DNA from: Pararhizobium qamdonense
GTDB taxonomy: Bacteria; Pseudomonadota; Alphaproteobacteria; Rhizobiales; Rhizobiaceae
DNA: 64,000 nt
Direction: 5' to 3'
Assembly: GCF_029277445.1 (NCBI RefSeq)
Contig: NZ_CP119566.1
Location: 1,800,001 to 1,864,000, forward strand
This document shows, in pieces, positions 33,581-43,846 of this stretch (positions are counted from its first letter, which is position 1; every line of letters starts with the position of its first letter). Both the position numbers and the translations under genes were made by a program. The notes beneath the pieces are model-generated. The model was not told where the DNA came from and did not search any database. It saw nothing but the letters and a program-made list of their open reading frames with translations.

Positions 33581-34087
33581 ATGTTCATGAAAAAGCACGA
33601 TCTCGTCTATCTCACCGAAGACGCTTCCCACGACGCAGCCATCGAAATCATCAATGAAGAAGCTTTCGGCCCCGGCCGGTTTGCGCGTGCAGCCGCCCGC
33701 ATCCGCGAGCAGGGGCCGCACGATCTGGCGCTATCCTTCGTCTGCGCCGACGATGGCGAAACGATCGCCTCCGTGCGGATGACGCCGGTCATGGCGGGAT
33801 CGGTCAAGGGGCATCTGCTCGGACCGCTCGCCGTTCGTCCGTCGCACAAGAACCGCGGCATCGGCCGCGAGCTGGTGCGCATTGCGGTCGAGGCGGCCCG
33901 GCGCAAGGGCTCGCACTGCGTCATCCTCGTCGGCGATCCGCCCTATTACCAGCCGCTTGGTTTCGAAAAGGTCGCCTATGGCGCGCTGACATTTCCGGGG
34001 CCGGTCGATCCCAACCGGGTCCTGGTCGTGCCGATGGCTGAGGACGTCCATGCCGGCCTGAAGGGTGATATCCACTGGCGGGCATGA
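33581..34087 (+). CDS. GNAT-family N-acetyltransferase
   Basis: A 168-residue acyltransferase. The acetyl-CoA loop is seen in LLGPLAVRPSHKNRGIGREL (R/Q-x-x-G-x-G/A pattern NRGIGR), preceded by the beta strand with ASVRMTPVM and followed by VILVGDPPYYQPLGF, which is typical of the YhbS-like group. Substrate is unknown. The ATG at 33581 is chosen over a TTG 8 codons earlier. No operon partner. Confidence 0.87.
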   Translation: MFMKKHDLVYLTEDASHDAAIEIINEEAFGPGRFARAAARIREQGPHDLALSFVCADDGETIASVRMTPVMAGSVKGHLLGPLAVRPSHKNRGIGRELVRIAVEAARRKGSHCVILVGDPPYYQPLGFEKVAYGALTFPGPVDPNRVLVVPMAEDVHAGLKGDIHWRA

Positions 34088-34152
34088 TGTGCCCGGCGGG
34101 TGTTTCCGGCGGATAACGCCGCCTGTTTCCCAATTCCGCCACAGTGCCTGCG

Positions 34153-34181
34153 AATATCCCGGTCATCACAACCGGGATATT
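34153..34181 (+). repeat. perfect 11-bp inverted repeat just before the GH5 gene
   Basis: AATATCCCGGT and ACCGGGATATT enclose a 7-nt loop and end 4 nt before the glycosidase ATG. It could terminate the upstream acetyltransferase gene, be an operator, or fold in the mRNA and mask the ribosome site GGGAT. Confidence 0.6.
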
Positions 34182-34185
34182 TTGA

Positions 34186-35358
34186 ATGCGCCTGCTGCCC
34201 TCCGTCCTCGCCTCGCTTCTCCTTGCCACGTCCGCCTCTGCGGCCGATCTGATGCATTTCTGGGACGAGCCGCAGCATGGCGGCAACAGCTTCAACCGGC
34301 TGCCACCGGACGAGGCCTATTTCGAAGCTCTGAAAGGCTATGGCGCCAGCTGGGTGCGGTTGTCCTACGACAAGTGGAAACCGGAAAAACGCGATTTCCT
34401 GATCGGCGATGCCGACAAATATGAGGGCATTCCGGCGGGCGATCTCGCCGTGCTGAAGGCGGCGCTCGACCGGGCTGACAAGGCGGGGCTGAAGGTGGTG
34501 ATTACGCCGCTGTCGCTGCCGGGCATGCGCTGGGCACAGAATAACGGCGATCGATTCGACGGCCGCCTCTGGCAGGACAAGGCGTTCTGGGCGCAATCTG
34601 CCGCCTTCTGGACGGATCTGGCCGCAGCCCTGAAGGATCACCCGGCTGTCGCGGCCTACAACATCATCAACGAACCGGCTCCGGAAAAGAACAATGGCGT
34701 TGCCGAGCACGGCAGCCGTGAAGCTATGAAGGCCTGGTACGGCAAACAGGCCGGTACCGCACGCGACCTGCCGGCCTTCTACGACACCGTCATCAAGGCT
34801 ATCCGCGAAGCCGATCCGGTAACGCCCGTCATGGCGGATGCCGGCTGGTATGCCGCAGCCGACGCTTTCAGCTATTGGCCGGGAGCGCTTGCCGACGGCA
34901 AGGTGCTCTACAGCTTCCATATGTATGAGCCCTATGCCGCCACCAGCGCGCCGAACATGAAGCGCGACAAGCCCTATGCCTATCCCGGCAAGGTCCCGTT
35001 CGCAGAGACGGAGGAAACCTGGAACCGGGACCGCGTCGCCGCCTATCTTCAACAGCCGGTCGATTGGGCCGACAGCCATGGCATCCCGCGCAACCGCATG
35101 GTCGCCGGAGAATTCGGCTGCATGCGCCGCTGGGACGGCTGCAAGACCTATCTCGAAGATGTGCTGACGTCGCTCGATAACAGCAAACTGCACTGGGCCT
35201 TCTACAGCTTTCGGGAGGACAGCTGGGACGGCATGGACTACGAGCTGGGCTCGCAGAAGGTCAACTGGAAGTACTGGGAGGCGATCGACGAGGGCAAGCC
35301 AGATCCGGTCAAGCGCAAGGCTGGACCGGAATTCGAGCCGATCCGGAAGAGGTTGTAA
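34186..35358 (+). CDS. exported glycoside hydrolase family 5 (cellulase-like)
   Basis: A 390-residue secreted glycosidase. The signal peptide MRLLPSVLASLLLATSASA is cleaved before ADLMHF. The GH5 acid/base glutamate is in YNIINEPAP (about residue 166) and the nucleophile in MVAGEFGCMR (about 308). SFHMYEPYA supplies a conserved histidine and tyrosine. The fold is a TIM barrel acting on beta-glucans; the exact substrate (cellulose, exopolysaccharide or other) is not determinable. A palindromic repeat follows the gene. Confidence 0.87.
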   Translation: MRLLPSVLASLLLATSASAADLMHFWDEPQHGGNSFNRLPPDEAYFEALKGYGASWVRLSYDKWKPEKRDFLIGDADKYEGIPAGDLAVLKAALDRADKAGLKVVITPLSLPGMRWAQNNGDRFDGRLWQDKAFWAQSAAFWTDLAAALKDHPAVAAYNIINEPAPEKNNGVAEHGSREAMKAWYGKQAGTARDLPAFYDTVIKAIREADPVTPVMADAGWYAAADAFSYWPGALADGKVLYSFHMYEPYAATSAPNMKRDKPYAYPGKVPFAETEETWNRDRVAAYLQQPVDWADSHGIPRNRMVAGEFGCMRRWDGCKTYLEDVLTSLDNSKLHWAFYSFREDSWDGMDYELGSQKVNWKYWEAIDEGKPDPVKRKAGPEFEPIRKRL

Positions 35359-35411
35359 GGGGTGCCGCTCTTCGCTTAAAATCAGTGTGAATGACGGCCT
35401 GTGAAAACTCT

Positions 35412-35551
35412 CCGTCATTCCTGTGTCTGTCACAGGAATCCAGCCACGGCGCGTCTGCGCCGTGAGGGGATAGTTACTCCGCTTTCCGGAAGGGTCTTGC
35501 GCGCCACGGACGCGGCGCACTGGATTGCTGCGACAAGCACAGGAATGACGG
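35412..35551. repeat. palindromic intergenic repeat
   Basis: CCGTCATTCCTGTG (35412-35425) is answered exactly by CACAGGAATGACGG (35538-35551). An internal perfect stem CACGGCGC/GCGCCGTG lies at 35445-35464, and GGAATCCAG has a partner near CTGGATTG. It has the shape of a dispersed rhizobial element and differs from the RIME-like copies. Confidence 0.7.
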
Positions 35552-35604
35552 AGGCGTTGAGGCTCTCGATGCGGCAAGCCGAGGCGAACCTCAGCCCCAA
35601 TTTC

Positions 35605-37674
35605 CTACCGCCCCTCACGGTGCCACGTGGCCGAGAGCACGAACAGCAGGGCGGCCAGGCCGAGGAAGCCGGCGAACAGCGACAGCGAATTGATGCCTTT
35701 CAGCACCGTTTCGTCGGTCATGCGCAGCGACATGCGCTGATCATCAGCGACGCGGACGGTGCCGCGTACCGGCAGGATCTGCGGCACATCGACCGGGCCA
35801 TCCGCGCTGGCGAGGCGCTGGACCAAGCCCTTGGTCTTTTCCGCCCAAGGGGCAAGCGTCTGCGTGGTCGAGATCGTCGCCTTGAATTCGGGCGCATCGA
35901 CGCTGCCGACATGAACCAGCGTGTTCAGTTCGCCATTGGTGATATCGAAAAGCCCGGTCTCGGTGGTGCGCACGCTGGCCTTGTAGAGACCCGGTTCGCC
36001 CTCCGCCAGCGTGATCTCCTCGGTCTTGCCGGACGGATAGGTGAGCGTTGCCAGGCCCGGATCGCCGGCAATCGTCTGCCGGGCGATTTCGAGCGTGCGG
36101 CCGCGCGCATGCGCCGTCAGGGCCTCTTCCTCCAGCGCCGGTTCCTGCATCAGCCAGTGGGCGGTGCGGCGATAGAGCGAAACGCTCGGGCCGCCGCCCT
36201 CAAAGCCGCGTGCCCAGAGCCAGCCCTGATCGGAAAGCAGCATGGCGACGCGGCCCTTTCCGACGCGGTTCAAGACGAGCAAAGGCTTGCCGTCGGCCGC
36301 CTGCATCACCGTTTGGCCGAGCGGCGGTGCGACATCCACCGTACGGAACCAGCGGCCCCAATGCGGCGGTTCGCTATCCGCACCTTCGAGCCCACGAGTG
36401 ACCGGGTGTTTCTTGCCTTCGTCCGACAGGCGCGGATAGAAGGCCTTTTCGTTCATAAAGCCGGTCGGGCTTGCGGGGAGAACGGCCGACAGAGGCGTCG
36501 TCGCGATGGAGTCATCGCCGGCATGTTCAGGTCCAGCGGCAATCAAGAGCGCGCCGCCGTTTTCGACATATTGGGCGATATTGTCATAGTAGAGGATCGG
36601 CAGCACGCCGCGATGCTGGTAGCGGTCGAAGATGATCAGGTCGAATTCCTGGATCTTGTCGACGAACAGTTCGCGGGTTGGAAACGCGATCAGCGACAAT
36701 TCGTTGATCGGCGTACCGTCCTGCTTTTCCGGCGGCCGCAGAATGGTGAAATGCACGAGATCGACGGCGGCGTCGGATTTCAACAGGTTGCGCCAGGCGC
36801 GTTCGCCGGAATGCGGCTCGCCCGAAACAAGCAGCACGCGCAGGTTTTCCCGGATGCCGTCGATGACGTGCACGGCGCGGTTATTGGCCTGGGTTACTTC
36901 ACCATCCACCGGCGCCACGGCAAATTCGAGGATATTGTTGCCACCGCGCGGCACCGTGAACGCGAAGGGCACATCGGTGCCGGGCTCAGCCATTTCGGTG
37001 GCGATCTGGTTGCCGTTGAGGCTGACGGTCACTTCCGCCGTGCCGCCGGGCGCCTGGCCGTCATCGGCGATGCGGAACGTCACCTTCTGTTCCTCGCCGA
37101 CAATGCCGAAGCGCGGCCCGCTGACGATCTCGACGCGCCGGTCGAATTCGTCGGGCCTGCCGGTGATCAGGCCATGGATCGGCGCATCGAAGCCGAGCGG
37201 CTGGTTGATATCGGGAACGTCATGGATCTGGCCGTCGGTGATGAAGATCGCGCCGCCGACGCGGGCAGGCGGCACGTCTGCCAATGCCGTCTGCAGGGCC
37301 GTGAACAGCTTGGTCGATGGCGTTTCGGTATTTTCGTCATCGGCGGCTTCGACGATGCGCGCCTCGATCTGCGGGAATTTGGCCAGCCGCTCTTTCAGCG
37401 TCGCCAGCGCCTGGTCGGTCATGGCGCGGCGGCCGGCATTGTCCTGGCTCTGGCTGCGATCGACGACGACACCGACGATGGTGGAGAGCGGTTCGCGCTC
37501 CTCCTGGAAGAACACCGGATTGGCTATGGCAAGGCAGAGCGCGGCAAGCGCTGCGGTGCGCAAAGTGGCGCCCCGCACGCCGCGCCAGAAGCCGAGCGCT
37601 GACAGAAGCACGGCGGCAAGCGCCAGTCCGGCAATGAAGGGCCAGGGGAGTAGGGGCTGGAAATCGAGTGTCAT
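35605..37674 (-). CDS. GATase-like membrane protein of the moxR operon
   Basis: A 689-residue protein with transmembrane helices near residues 10-28 and 34-55 and one at the C terminus (LSLFAGFLGLAALLFVLSAT). The region after the second helix has VGVVVDRSQSQ and AIFITDGQIHD, a VWA-like pattern. Later FDLIIFDRYQHRG and GGALLIAAGPEH resemble class I glutamine amidotransferase folds, but I see no catalytic cysteine. Such proteins occur as the last gene of moxR/DUF58/DUF4159 operons and have no defined function. The start is placed at MTLDFQPLLPW, 10 bp after the DUF4159 gene stop. Confidence 0.8.
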   Translation of the reverse strand: MTLDFQPLLPWPFIAGLALAAVLLSALGFWRGVRGATLRTAALAALCLAIANPVFFQEEREPLSTIVGVVVDRSQSQDNAGRRAMTDQALATLKERLAKFPQIEARIVEAADDENTETPSTKLFTALQTALADVPPARVGGAIFITDGQIHDVPDINQPLGFDAPIHGLITGRPDEFDRRVEIVSGPRFGIVGEEQKVTFRIADDGQAPGGTAEVTVSLNGNQIATEMAEPGTDVPFAFTVPRGGNNILEFAVAPVDGEVTQANNRAVHVIDGIRENLRVLLVSGEPHSGERAWRNLLKSDAAVDLVHFTILRPPEKQDGTPINELSLIAFPTRELFVDKIQEFDLIIFDRYQHRGVLPILYYDNIAQYVENGGALLIAAGPEHAGDDSIATTPLSAVLPASPTGFMNEKAFYPRLSDEGKKHPVTRGLEGADSEPPHWGRWFRTVDVAPPLGQTVMQAADGKPLLVLNRVGKGRVAMLLSDQGWLWARGFEGGGPSVSLYRRTAHWLMQEPALEEEALTAHARGRTLEIARQTIAGDPGLATLTYPSGKTEEITLAEGEPGLYKASVRTTETGLFDITNGELNTLVHVGSVDAPEFKATISTTQTLAPWAEKTKGLVQRLASADGPVDVPQILPVRGTVRVADDQRMSLRMTDETVLKGINSLSLFAGFLGLAALLFVLSATWHREGR

Positions 37675-37684
37675 TTGCGCACCC

Positions 37685-40492
37685 TCACTGGCCAAGCCGT
37701 TCGAGCAGAGCAGGAATGTGCACCTGGTCGGCCTTGTAGTTGCCGGTCAGCATATACATCATGATGTTGACGCCGGAGCGGAAGGCAAGTTCGCGCTGCT
37801 GCTCGTCCGGCGGCACAGTCGGCAGAAGCGGCATGCCATTGGCGTCGATCGCCCAGGCGCCGGCAAAGTCGTTGCCGGTGATCATGATCGGCGAAACGCC
37901 ATCGCCGGACCGCGCCGGCCTGCCGGTCGGTTGCGCGCCATTGTCGGGCTGAGCCTCGATCCACAATGGACTGCCATTGTAGCGGCCGGGAAAATTCGAC
38001 AAAAGATAGAAAGACTTGGTCAGCACGTTGTCGGTCGGCACGGGCTCCAGCGGCGGGATGTCGAGATCGGCCAGGATCGCCTGCAGCCGCTCGGAGTTGG
38101 GGCTGCTGCCGGAGGCCGACGAGAGCGAGGAGAACTGGTCGCGTGTGTCGAACAGCACGGTGCCGCCCGAGCGCATATAGGCATCAACCCGGCTGATCGC
38201 CGCCTGGCTCGGCATCGGCGCATTGGCTGAAATCGGCCAGTAGATCAGCGAGTAGAACGACAATTCGTCGGCGGCAATGTCGAGACCGATCGGCGGGCCG
38301 GGTTCCAGTGTCGTGCGATAGGTGAGGAAGTCGGTCAGGCCCGCCAGCCCGCGTTCGGAAAGACGATCGACCTCGGCCTCGCCGGTGATGACATAGGCAA
38401 GATGGGTCTTGTCCAGCTGCCGCATGATAAGGTCGTCGCCGGGCTTGCTGTCATCGGCCAGCGACTGGCCGGGCATTACCATCAGCGCGGCTGCGGCGAT
38501 GGCCAGGACGACGGCGGCAGCGGCCGGCATTTTCCAGCGGGCAAAGGCGCCGCCCATGAACAGGACGATGGCGGAATCGATCAGCAGCAGAATGAGGGCT
38601 GCGGCAAACAGCGACGGTTTCAGCGACCAGGCCTCGGCGCCGATCAGCGGCTCGGATGTGTAGGGAATGGACAGGCCGCTGGCATCGATCGGCGTCAGCG
38701 TGGTGTCGCGGGGCAAAAGGTTCAGCGCGGTAAATCCTTCTTCCGAACCATAGAGACCGGGCGGGTGCTCGGTGCTGGAGATAGGGGTGATTCCAGCGGC
38801 AATATCCAGAGGCCGCGCCTTGCCGGTCTCGCTGATCAGCACGCCATCGGCATTGAGCAGGCGGTAGGGCGCCAGCGTCTGGCCGGTTGCCGCGCCTTCG
38901 CTGGCCACGCCGCCGCTGCGTGACAGTTGCACGCTCCGGCGCAGCATCTCGACGAAATCGCCGGAGATCGGCAGGTTCGACCAGGTTGCTTCGGCGCTGA
39001 CATGAAACAGGATGATGCGGCCTGAGCCTTGCGTTCGCGTAGTCACCAGCGGCGTACCATCGGCAAGGCTTGCCCAAGTGCGCGACGACAGGTCGGCGGT
39101 CGGCTCGGCCAGCACCTGCCGCTTGACGAGGATGCCCTCCGGGCGCGGCATGCCGGCAAATGGGCTGAGCGCCGGATAATCGGCAAGTGGCTGCGGCTCG
39201 GACCAGGAGAGGGCGCCGCCCAGCGCGCGCTCGCCCTGGCGCAGCGTCACCGGAACCAGCGGATCGTCGGCGGGAGCGGCAGCCAGACGCGGACCGGCAA
39301 ACCGCACCAACGTGCCGCCGTTTTCGATCCATTTGGTGATCGGCGCATAGGTTTCTTCCGGCAGGCGGCCGATATCGGCCATGATCAGCATGGACGGCTT
39401 TTGCGCCAGAAGCTCGGGGATCGAGACCGCCATATCGGCTTCGTTCGGCTGGATCAGATCCGCATAGGGGGCAAGCGCCCGGTTGATATAGTAGAGCGGT
39501 GACAAAAGCGGCTGCGACTGGTCGCGGGCCTCGCCGCTCAAAAGCGCGACGCGGCGGCGGCGAAAGCCGTCGTCCAGCAGGAAGGTGGCGCCGGCCGTGG
39601 CCTGGCCGTCGATGGCGATGCGGGCAAAATCGTTGCGCAGTTCGAACGGGGCGGCGAGCGTGCCCCGGGCCACGCCTTCGCCGGCGGCAAAGGCTACGGA
39701 GCCGTTGGCGATCGCACGCCCGCGCGTGTCATAGGCGGTGACCGGCACTGTGCGGGCCGCGGCCGTATCGAGACGGGTGGCGCTCACCACCATCGATTCG
39801 GCGTCATTGGCGGAATTGCTGATGGCCACGGCCTGATCCTTGCCGCCTTCGATCAGCCTGAAATTTTGCGGCGACAGCGCTGCAAGCTCGGTCATGACCT
39901 TATCGCCCGCCGCCTCGATGCCATCGGACAGGAAAGCCAGCGTTCCAGGTGCTGTTCCATCCAGCGCAGTCCTCAGCGCGTTGACGGCTGCGGCGCGGTC
40001 GGGGCGCAGCGGCTGCGGTGCTGCAGCGGCCAGGCGATTGCGGGCGCTGACGGCCGATCCGGGCACGGCGTTGTGGTCCTGATCGGCCGTGAAGACGACG
40101 GAGACCGGCAGGTCGCGTTCCTCCGCATCGCTGATCAGCGCATCGGCGGTCTCGACTCGGCGTTGCCAATCGGTCGATGTGGCCCAGCTGTTGTCGATCA
40201 CCAAAGCCAGCGGGCCGTTGCCGGCGAGCGTGTTGGAGCGTGGATTGAATACGGGGTCGGCGATGGCGAGAATGATGGCGGCGGCCATCAGCATGCGCAA
40301 AAGCGTCAGCCACCACGGGCTTTTCGAGGGCGTTTCCTCGCGTTTCAGCACGCTGGCCAGAATGCGCAGCGGCGGAAAAACTTCCGTGACCGGCTTTGGC
40401 GGCGTCATGCGCAACAGCCACCAGATGGCCGGAAGCGCAACAAGCGCGGCCAGCATCAGCGGGTTGGCGAAGATGAACGGCAGGAAGCTCAC
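37685..40492 (-). CDS. BatA/DUF4159 two-part membrane protein
   Basis: A 935-residue protein. The N terminus has the BatA-like pair of helices and motif (FIFANPLMLAALVALPAIWW, then a basic RMTPPKPVTEVFPP). A VWA-like segment follows with LALVIDNSWATSTDW and LAFLSDGIEA. Two more helices lie at about 628-690. The C-terminal DUF4159 domain (about 700-930) carries FYSLIYWPIS and GGTVLFDTRDQF. The 5' end overlaps the DUF58 gene by 4 bp. This architecture is standard in alphaproteobacteria. Its job, possibly chaperone-like at the envelope, is unproven. Confidence 0.85.
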   Translation of the reverse strand: MSFLPFIFANPLMLAALVALPAIWWLLRMTPPKPVTEVFPPLRILASVLKREETPSKSPWWLTLLRMLMAAAIILAIADPVFNPRSNTLAGNGPLALVIDNSWATSTDWQRRVETADALISDAEERDLPVSVVFTADQDHNAVPGSAVSARNRLAAAAPQPLRPDRAAAVNALRTALDGTAPGTLAFLSDGIEAAGDKVMTELAALSPQNFRLIEGGKDQAVAISNSANDAESMVVSATRLDTAAARTVPVTAYDTRGRAIANGSVAFAAGEGVARGTLAAPFELRNDFARIAIDGQATAGATFLLDDGFRRRRVALLSGEARDQSQPLLSPLYYINRALAPYADLIQPNEADMAVSIPELLAQKPSMLIMADIGRLPEETYAPITKWIENGGTLVRFAGPRLAAAPADDPLVPVTLRQGERALGGALSWSEPQPLADYPALSPFAGMPRPEGILVKRQVLAEPTADLSSRTWASLADGTPLVTTRTQGSGRIILFHVSAEATWSNLPISGDFVEMLRRSVQLSRSGGVASEGAATGQTLAPYRLLNADGVLISETGKARPLDIAAGITPISSTEHPPGLYGSEEGFTALNLLPRDTTLTPIDASGLSIPYTSEPLIGAEAWSLKPSLFAAALILLLIDSAIVLFMGGAFARWKMPAAAAVVLAIAAAALMVMPGQSLADDSKPGDDLIMRQLDKTHLAYVITGEAEVDRLSERGLAGLTDFLTYRTTLEPGPPIGLDIAADELSFYSLIYWPISANAPMPSQAAISRVDAYMRSGGTVLFDTRDQFSSLSSASGSSPNSERLQAILADLDIPPLEPVPTDNVLTKSFYLLSNFPGRYNGSPLWIEAQPDNGAQPTGRPARSGDGVSPIMITGNDFAGAWAIDANGMPLLPTVPPDEQQRELAFRSGVNIMMYMLTGNYKADQVHIPALLERLGQ

Positions 40493-41409
40493 AGCTGGCC
40501 TCCATGGGTGGCGCGTCCGGGCATGCCGGACAGATACATATGCACGGCCACCAGCGCTTCGGAGGCGAGATGGTCGGTGCGGTGCGGCGTAAACGTCCAG
40601 CCGAGATGGCGCAGGTTTTCGCCCAGGCTGTCACGCCGTGCGATATAGGCGCGGCGATAGTCGTCGCGGATAATCTCGGCGCGCCCGGCCGTCAGTTTCT
40701 CGCCGGTTTCCGGATCAGTGAATTCGGTGCGGCCCGCATAGGGAAAGCTTTCCTCCGCAGGATCGGCAATCTCGATGACATGGCCGCGCAATCCGCGCCG
40801 TGCGAGCGGGCCGAGCTGCGCCATGATCGTATCGGCGGGATCCAGAAAATCGCCGATCAGTACCAGGTCGCTTGCGCCGCGGATCATCTGCGTCTGCGGC
40901 AGGCCGCCCGAAAGCGGCGTATGCATCAGGGCCGTCGCCAGCCGTTCGGCCGCGTTTCTGGCCGAAACCGGCTCCATCACACCGGGGCAGCCGATCCGCT
41001 CGCCGGAGCGGGCGAGAATCTCGGCCAGGGCGAGCATCAGCACCAGCGCCCGGCTTTCCTTGGAGACCGAGCCGAATTTCGACTTGTACATCATCGACGG
41101 CGAGAGATCGGCCCAGAGCCAGATCGTGTGGGCCGCCTCCCATTCGCGGTCGCGCACATAGGTATGATCGTCGCGGGCGGACCGGCGCCAGTCGATGCGC
41201 GACAGGCTTTCGCCATCGCTGTAGGGCCGGAACTGCCAGAAATTCTCGCCGATGCCGCGCTTGCGGCGGCCGTGCCAGCCGGAAATCACCGTGTTGGCGA
41301 TGCGCTTTGCCTCGACCATGCAGTCCGGGATTAGCCGGGCACGGCTCTGCGCACGGGACAGGACTTCTCCGGATGGCGTTGGCTCAACGATTTGGCCTAT
41401 GGCAGCCAT
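40489..41409 (-). CDS. DUF58 domain protein
   Basis: A 306-residue cytoplasmic protein. The DUF58 hallmark is FRPYSDGESLSRIDWRRSAR (about residues 60-79), followed by a VWA-like IWLWADLSPSMMYKS with a metal-site DxSxS variant. These proteins always partner MoxR ATPases and are thought to present them to membrane targets. Overlap of 4 bp with the DUF4159 gene and a 3-bp gap from moxR show one operon. Confidence 0.9.
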   Translation of the reverse strand: MAAIGQIVEPTPSGEVLSRAQSRARLIPDCMVEAKRIANTVISGWHGRRKRGIGENFWQFRPYSDGESLSRIDWRRSARDDHTYVRDREWEAAHTIWLWADLSPSMMYKSKFGSVSKESRALVLMLALAEILARSGERIGCPGVMEPVSARNAAERLATALMHTPLSGGLPQTQMIRGASDLVLIGDFLDPADTIMAQLGPLARRGLRGHVIEIADPAEESFPYAGRTEFTDPETGEKLTAGRAEIIRDDYRRAYIARRDSLGENLRHLGWTFTPHRTDHLASEALVAVHMYLSGMPGRATHGGQL

Positions 41410-41412
41410 TCA

Positions 41413-42426
<1,014 letters not shown>

Positions 42427-42593
42427 TGTCTGTCTCCAGTGGCCGGCAACGGTGCCGATTCGCGAAAAACGCGCTTTTCGTCTCAGTTTTTCAATCTATG
42501 CACTGCGCGGTGGCTGACAAGACGGGGGCAACGCACTATCTCGTGAGCAAGTGCTCGATAAAAAGCAAGAATAGGGCCAAACGGGACGGAACG

Positions 42594-43217
42594 ATGGCGG
42601 ATGCGGAAATAGATCAGGCGGGTGACGCGGCGGGACTTGCGGCGCTGATTGCGCGCGCGGCCGGCCAGACCAACGGCCAAACAAAGGGATTACCCCCGGT
42701 TGAGCGGTGGAATCCGCCCTTTTGCGGCGATATCGACATGGAAATCCGGGCTGACGGTACCTGGTTCTACATGGGAACGCCGATCGGCCGGCAGCCTTTA
42801 GTGAGGCTGTTTTCCACGGTCCTGCGCAAGGATGAGGACGGCAAGACCTATCTCGTAACTCCTGTGGAAAAACTAGGCATTCGCATCGCCGATGCTCCTT
42901 TTATCGCCGTCGAAATGAATGTGACGGACCATGATGGCGCACCCGTCCTGACCTTTCGCACCAATGTCGGCGATGTCGTCGAGGCGGGGCCGGACCATGC
43001 CTTGCGGTTCGTCGTGCATGGCGAAAACCGTGAGTTGAAGCCCTATCTGCACGTGCGGGGCAGGCTGGAGGCGCTGGTGTCGCGCGCGGTGATGTATGAT
43101 CTGGTGGCGCTCGGCGAGACGGTCGAGATCGATGGCACCGCGATGTTTGCCGTGCGCTCCGGCGGTGTGACCTTTGCCATCATGCCGGCGCAAGAACTTG
43201 AAGCTTTGTCTGAATGA
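42594..43217 (+). CDS. DUF1285 family protein
   Basis: A 207-residue cytosolic protein. It carries the DUF1285 pattern VERWNPPFCGDIDMEIRADG and WFYMGTPIGRQPLVRLFSTV (about residues 37-75), a two-domain fold of unknown role. The gene overlaps the next by 4 bp, so it is translated with the CoA-pyrophosphatase and CCA enzyme genes. This trio is common in rhizobia. The start is at MADAEIDQAGD, since the region before it looks non-conserved. It is divergent from moxR. Confidence 0.87.
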   Translation: MADAEIDQAGDAAGLAALIARAAGQTNGQTKGLPPVERWNPPFCGDIDMEIRADGTWFYMGTPIGRQPLVRLFSTVLRKDEDGKTYLVTPVEKLGIRIADAPFIAVEMNVTDHDGAPVLTFRTNVGDVVEAGPDHALRFVVHGENRELKPYLHVRGRLEALVSRAVMYDLVALGETVEIDGTAMFAVRSGGVTFAIMPAQELEALSE

Positions 43218-43846
43218 CCGGGCCACTGTTTTCAGCCGATGACTTTCGCCGCCGCGCGCTGCAGCAATCGGGCAGTCCGGATGAGGAGGCGTGGCGCGAT
43301 CACGGCGACTTCCTGCTCAATCCGGATACGGTTCCCTATCTGGAAACTTTGAAGCTGAGGGATGCCGCCGTTCTCGTGCCTGTCATCGACGATGGCGACG
43401 AGGCGCGGGTGATTTTTACCCGGCGCACGGCAACGCTGCGCAAGCATTCCGGCCAGGTGTCGTTTCCCGGCGGCGCGATCGATCCGGAGGATGACACACC
43501 CGAGCGCGCGGCGCTGCGCGAAACGGAAGAGGAAATCGGCCTGGACCGCCGCTTTGTCGAGACCGTTGGCAGGCTGCCCTATTATATGGCGATGTCGGGC
43601 TTTCGCATCACCCCCATTCTGGCCGTGGTCCAGCCCGGTTACGATCTCATTCCCAATCCTGCGGAGGTCGCTGCGGTCTTCGATGTGCCGCTCTCCTTCC
43701 TGATGAACCCCGACAATCACGGCCTTGGCCAGGCGACCTGGAAGGGTGCCGAGCGGTATTTTTACAGCATGCCCTATGGCGAGCAGCATATCTGGGGCAT
43801 TACTGCGGGCATCGTCCGCATGTTGTATGAAAGGCTTTACGCATGA
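43214..43846 (+). CDS. CoA-pyrophosphatase-type Nudix hydrolase
   Basis: A 210-residue NudL/YeaB-like protein that likely splits CoA into phosphopantetheine and 3',5'-ADP. Before the box lies LRKHSGQVSFPGGAIDPEDD (family UPF0035 signature). The Nudix box completes as ERAALRETEEEIGL, with all key glutamates. MTGPLF is the start, overlapping the DUF1285 stop. The 3' end overlaps the CCA enzyme gene by 4 bp. Confidence 0.9.
   Translation: MTGPLFSADDFRRRALQQSGSPDEEAWRDHGDFLLNPDTVPYLETLKLRDAAVLVPVIDDGDEARVIFTRRTATLRKHSGQVSFPGGAIDPEDDTPERAALRETEEEIGLDRRFVETVGRLPYYMAMSGFRITPILAVVQPGYDLIPNPAEVAAVFDVPLSFLMNPDNHGLGQATWKGAERYFYSMPYGEQHIWGITAGIVRMLYERLYA

Noticed and set aside
35401..37602. A 733-codon plus-strand frame across the membrane protein gene.
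   Set aside because: It begins in a palindromic repeat and is arginine/aspartate-rich nonsense; the minus strand encodes the real operon protein.
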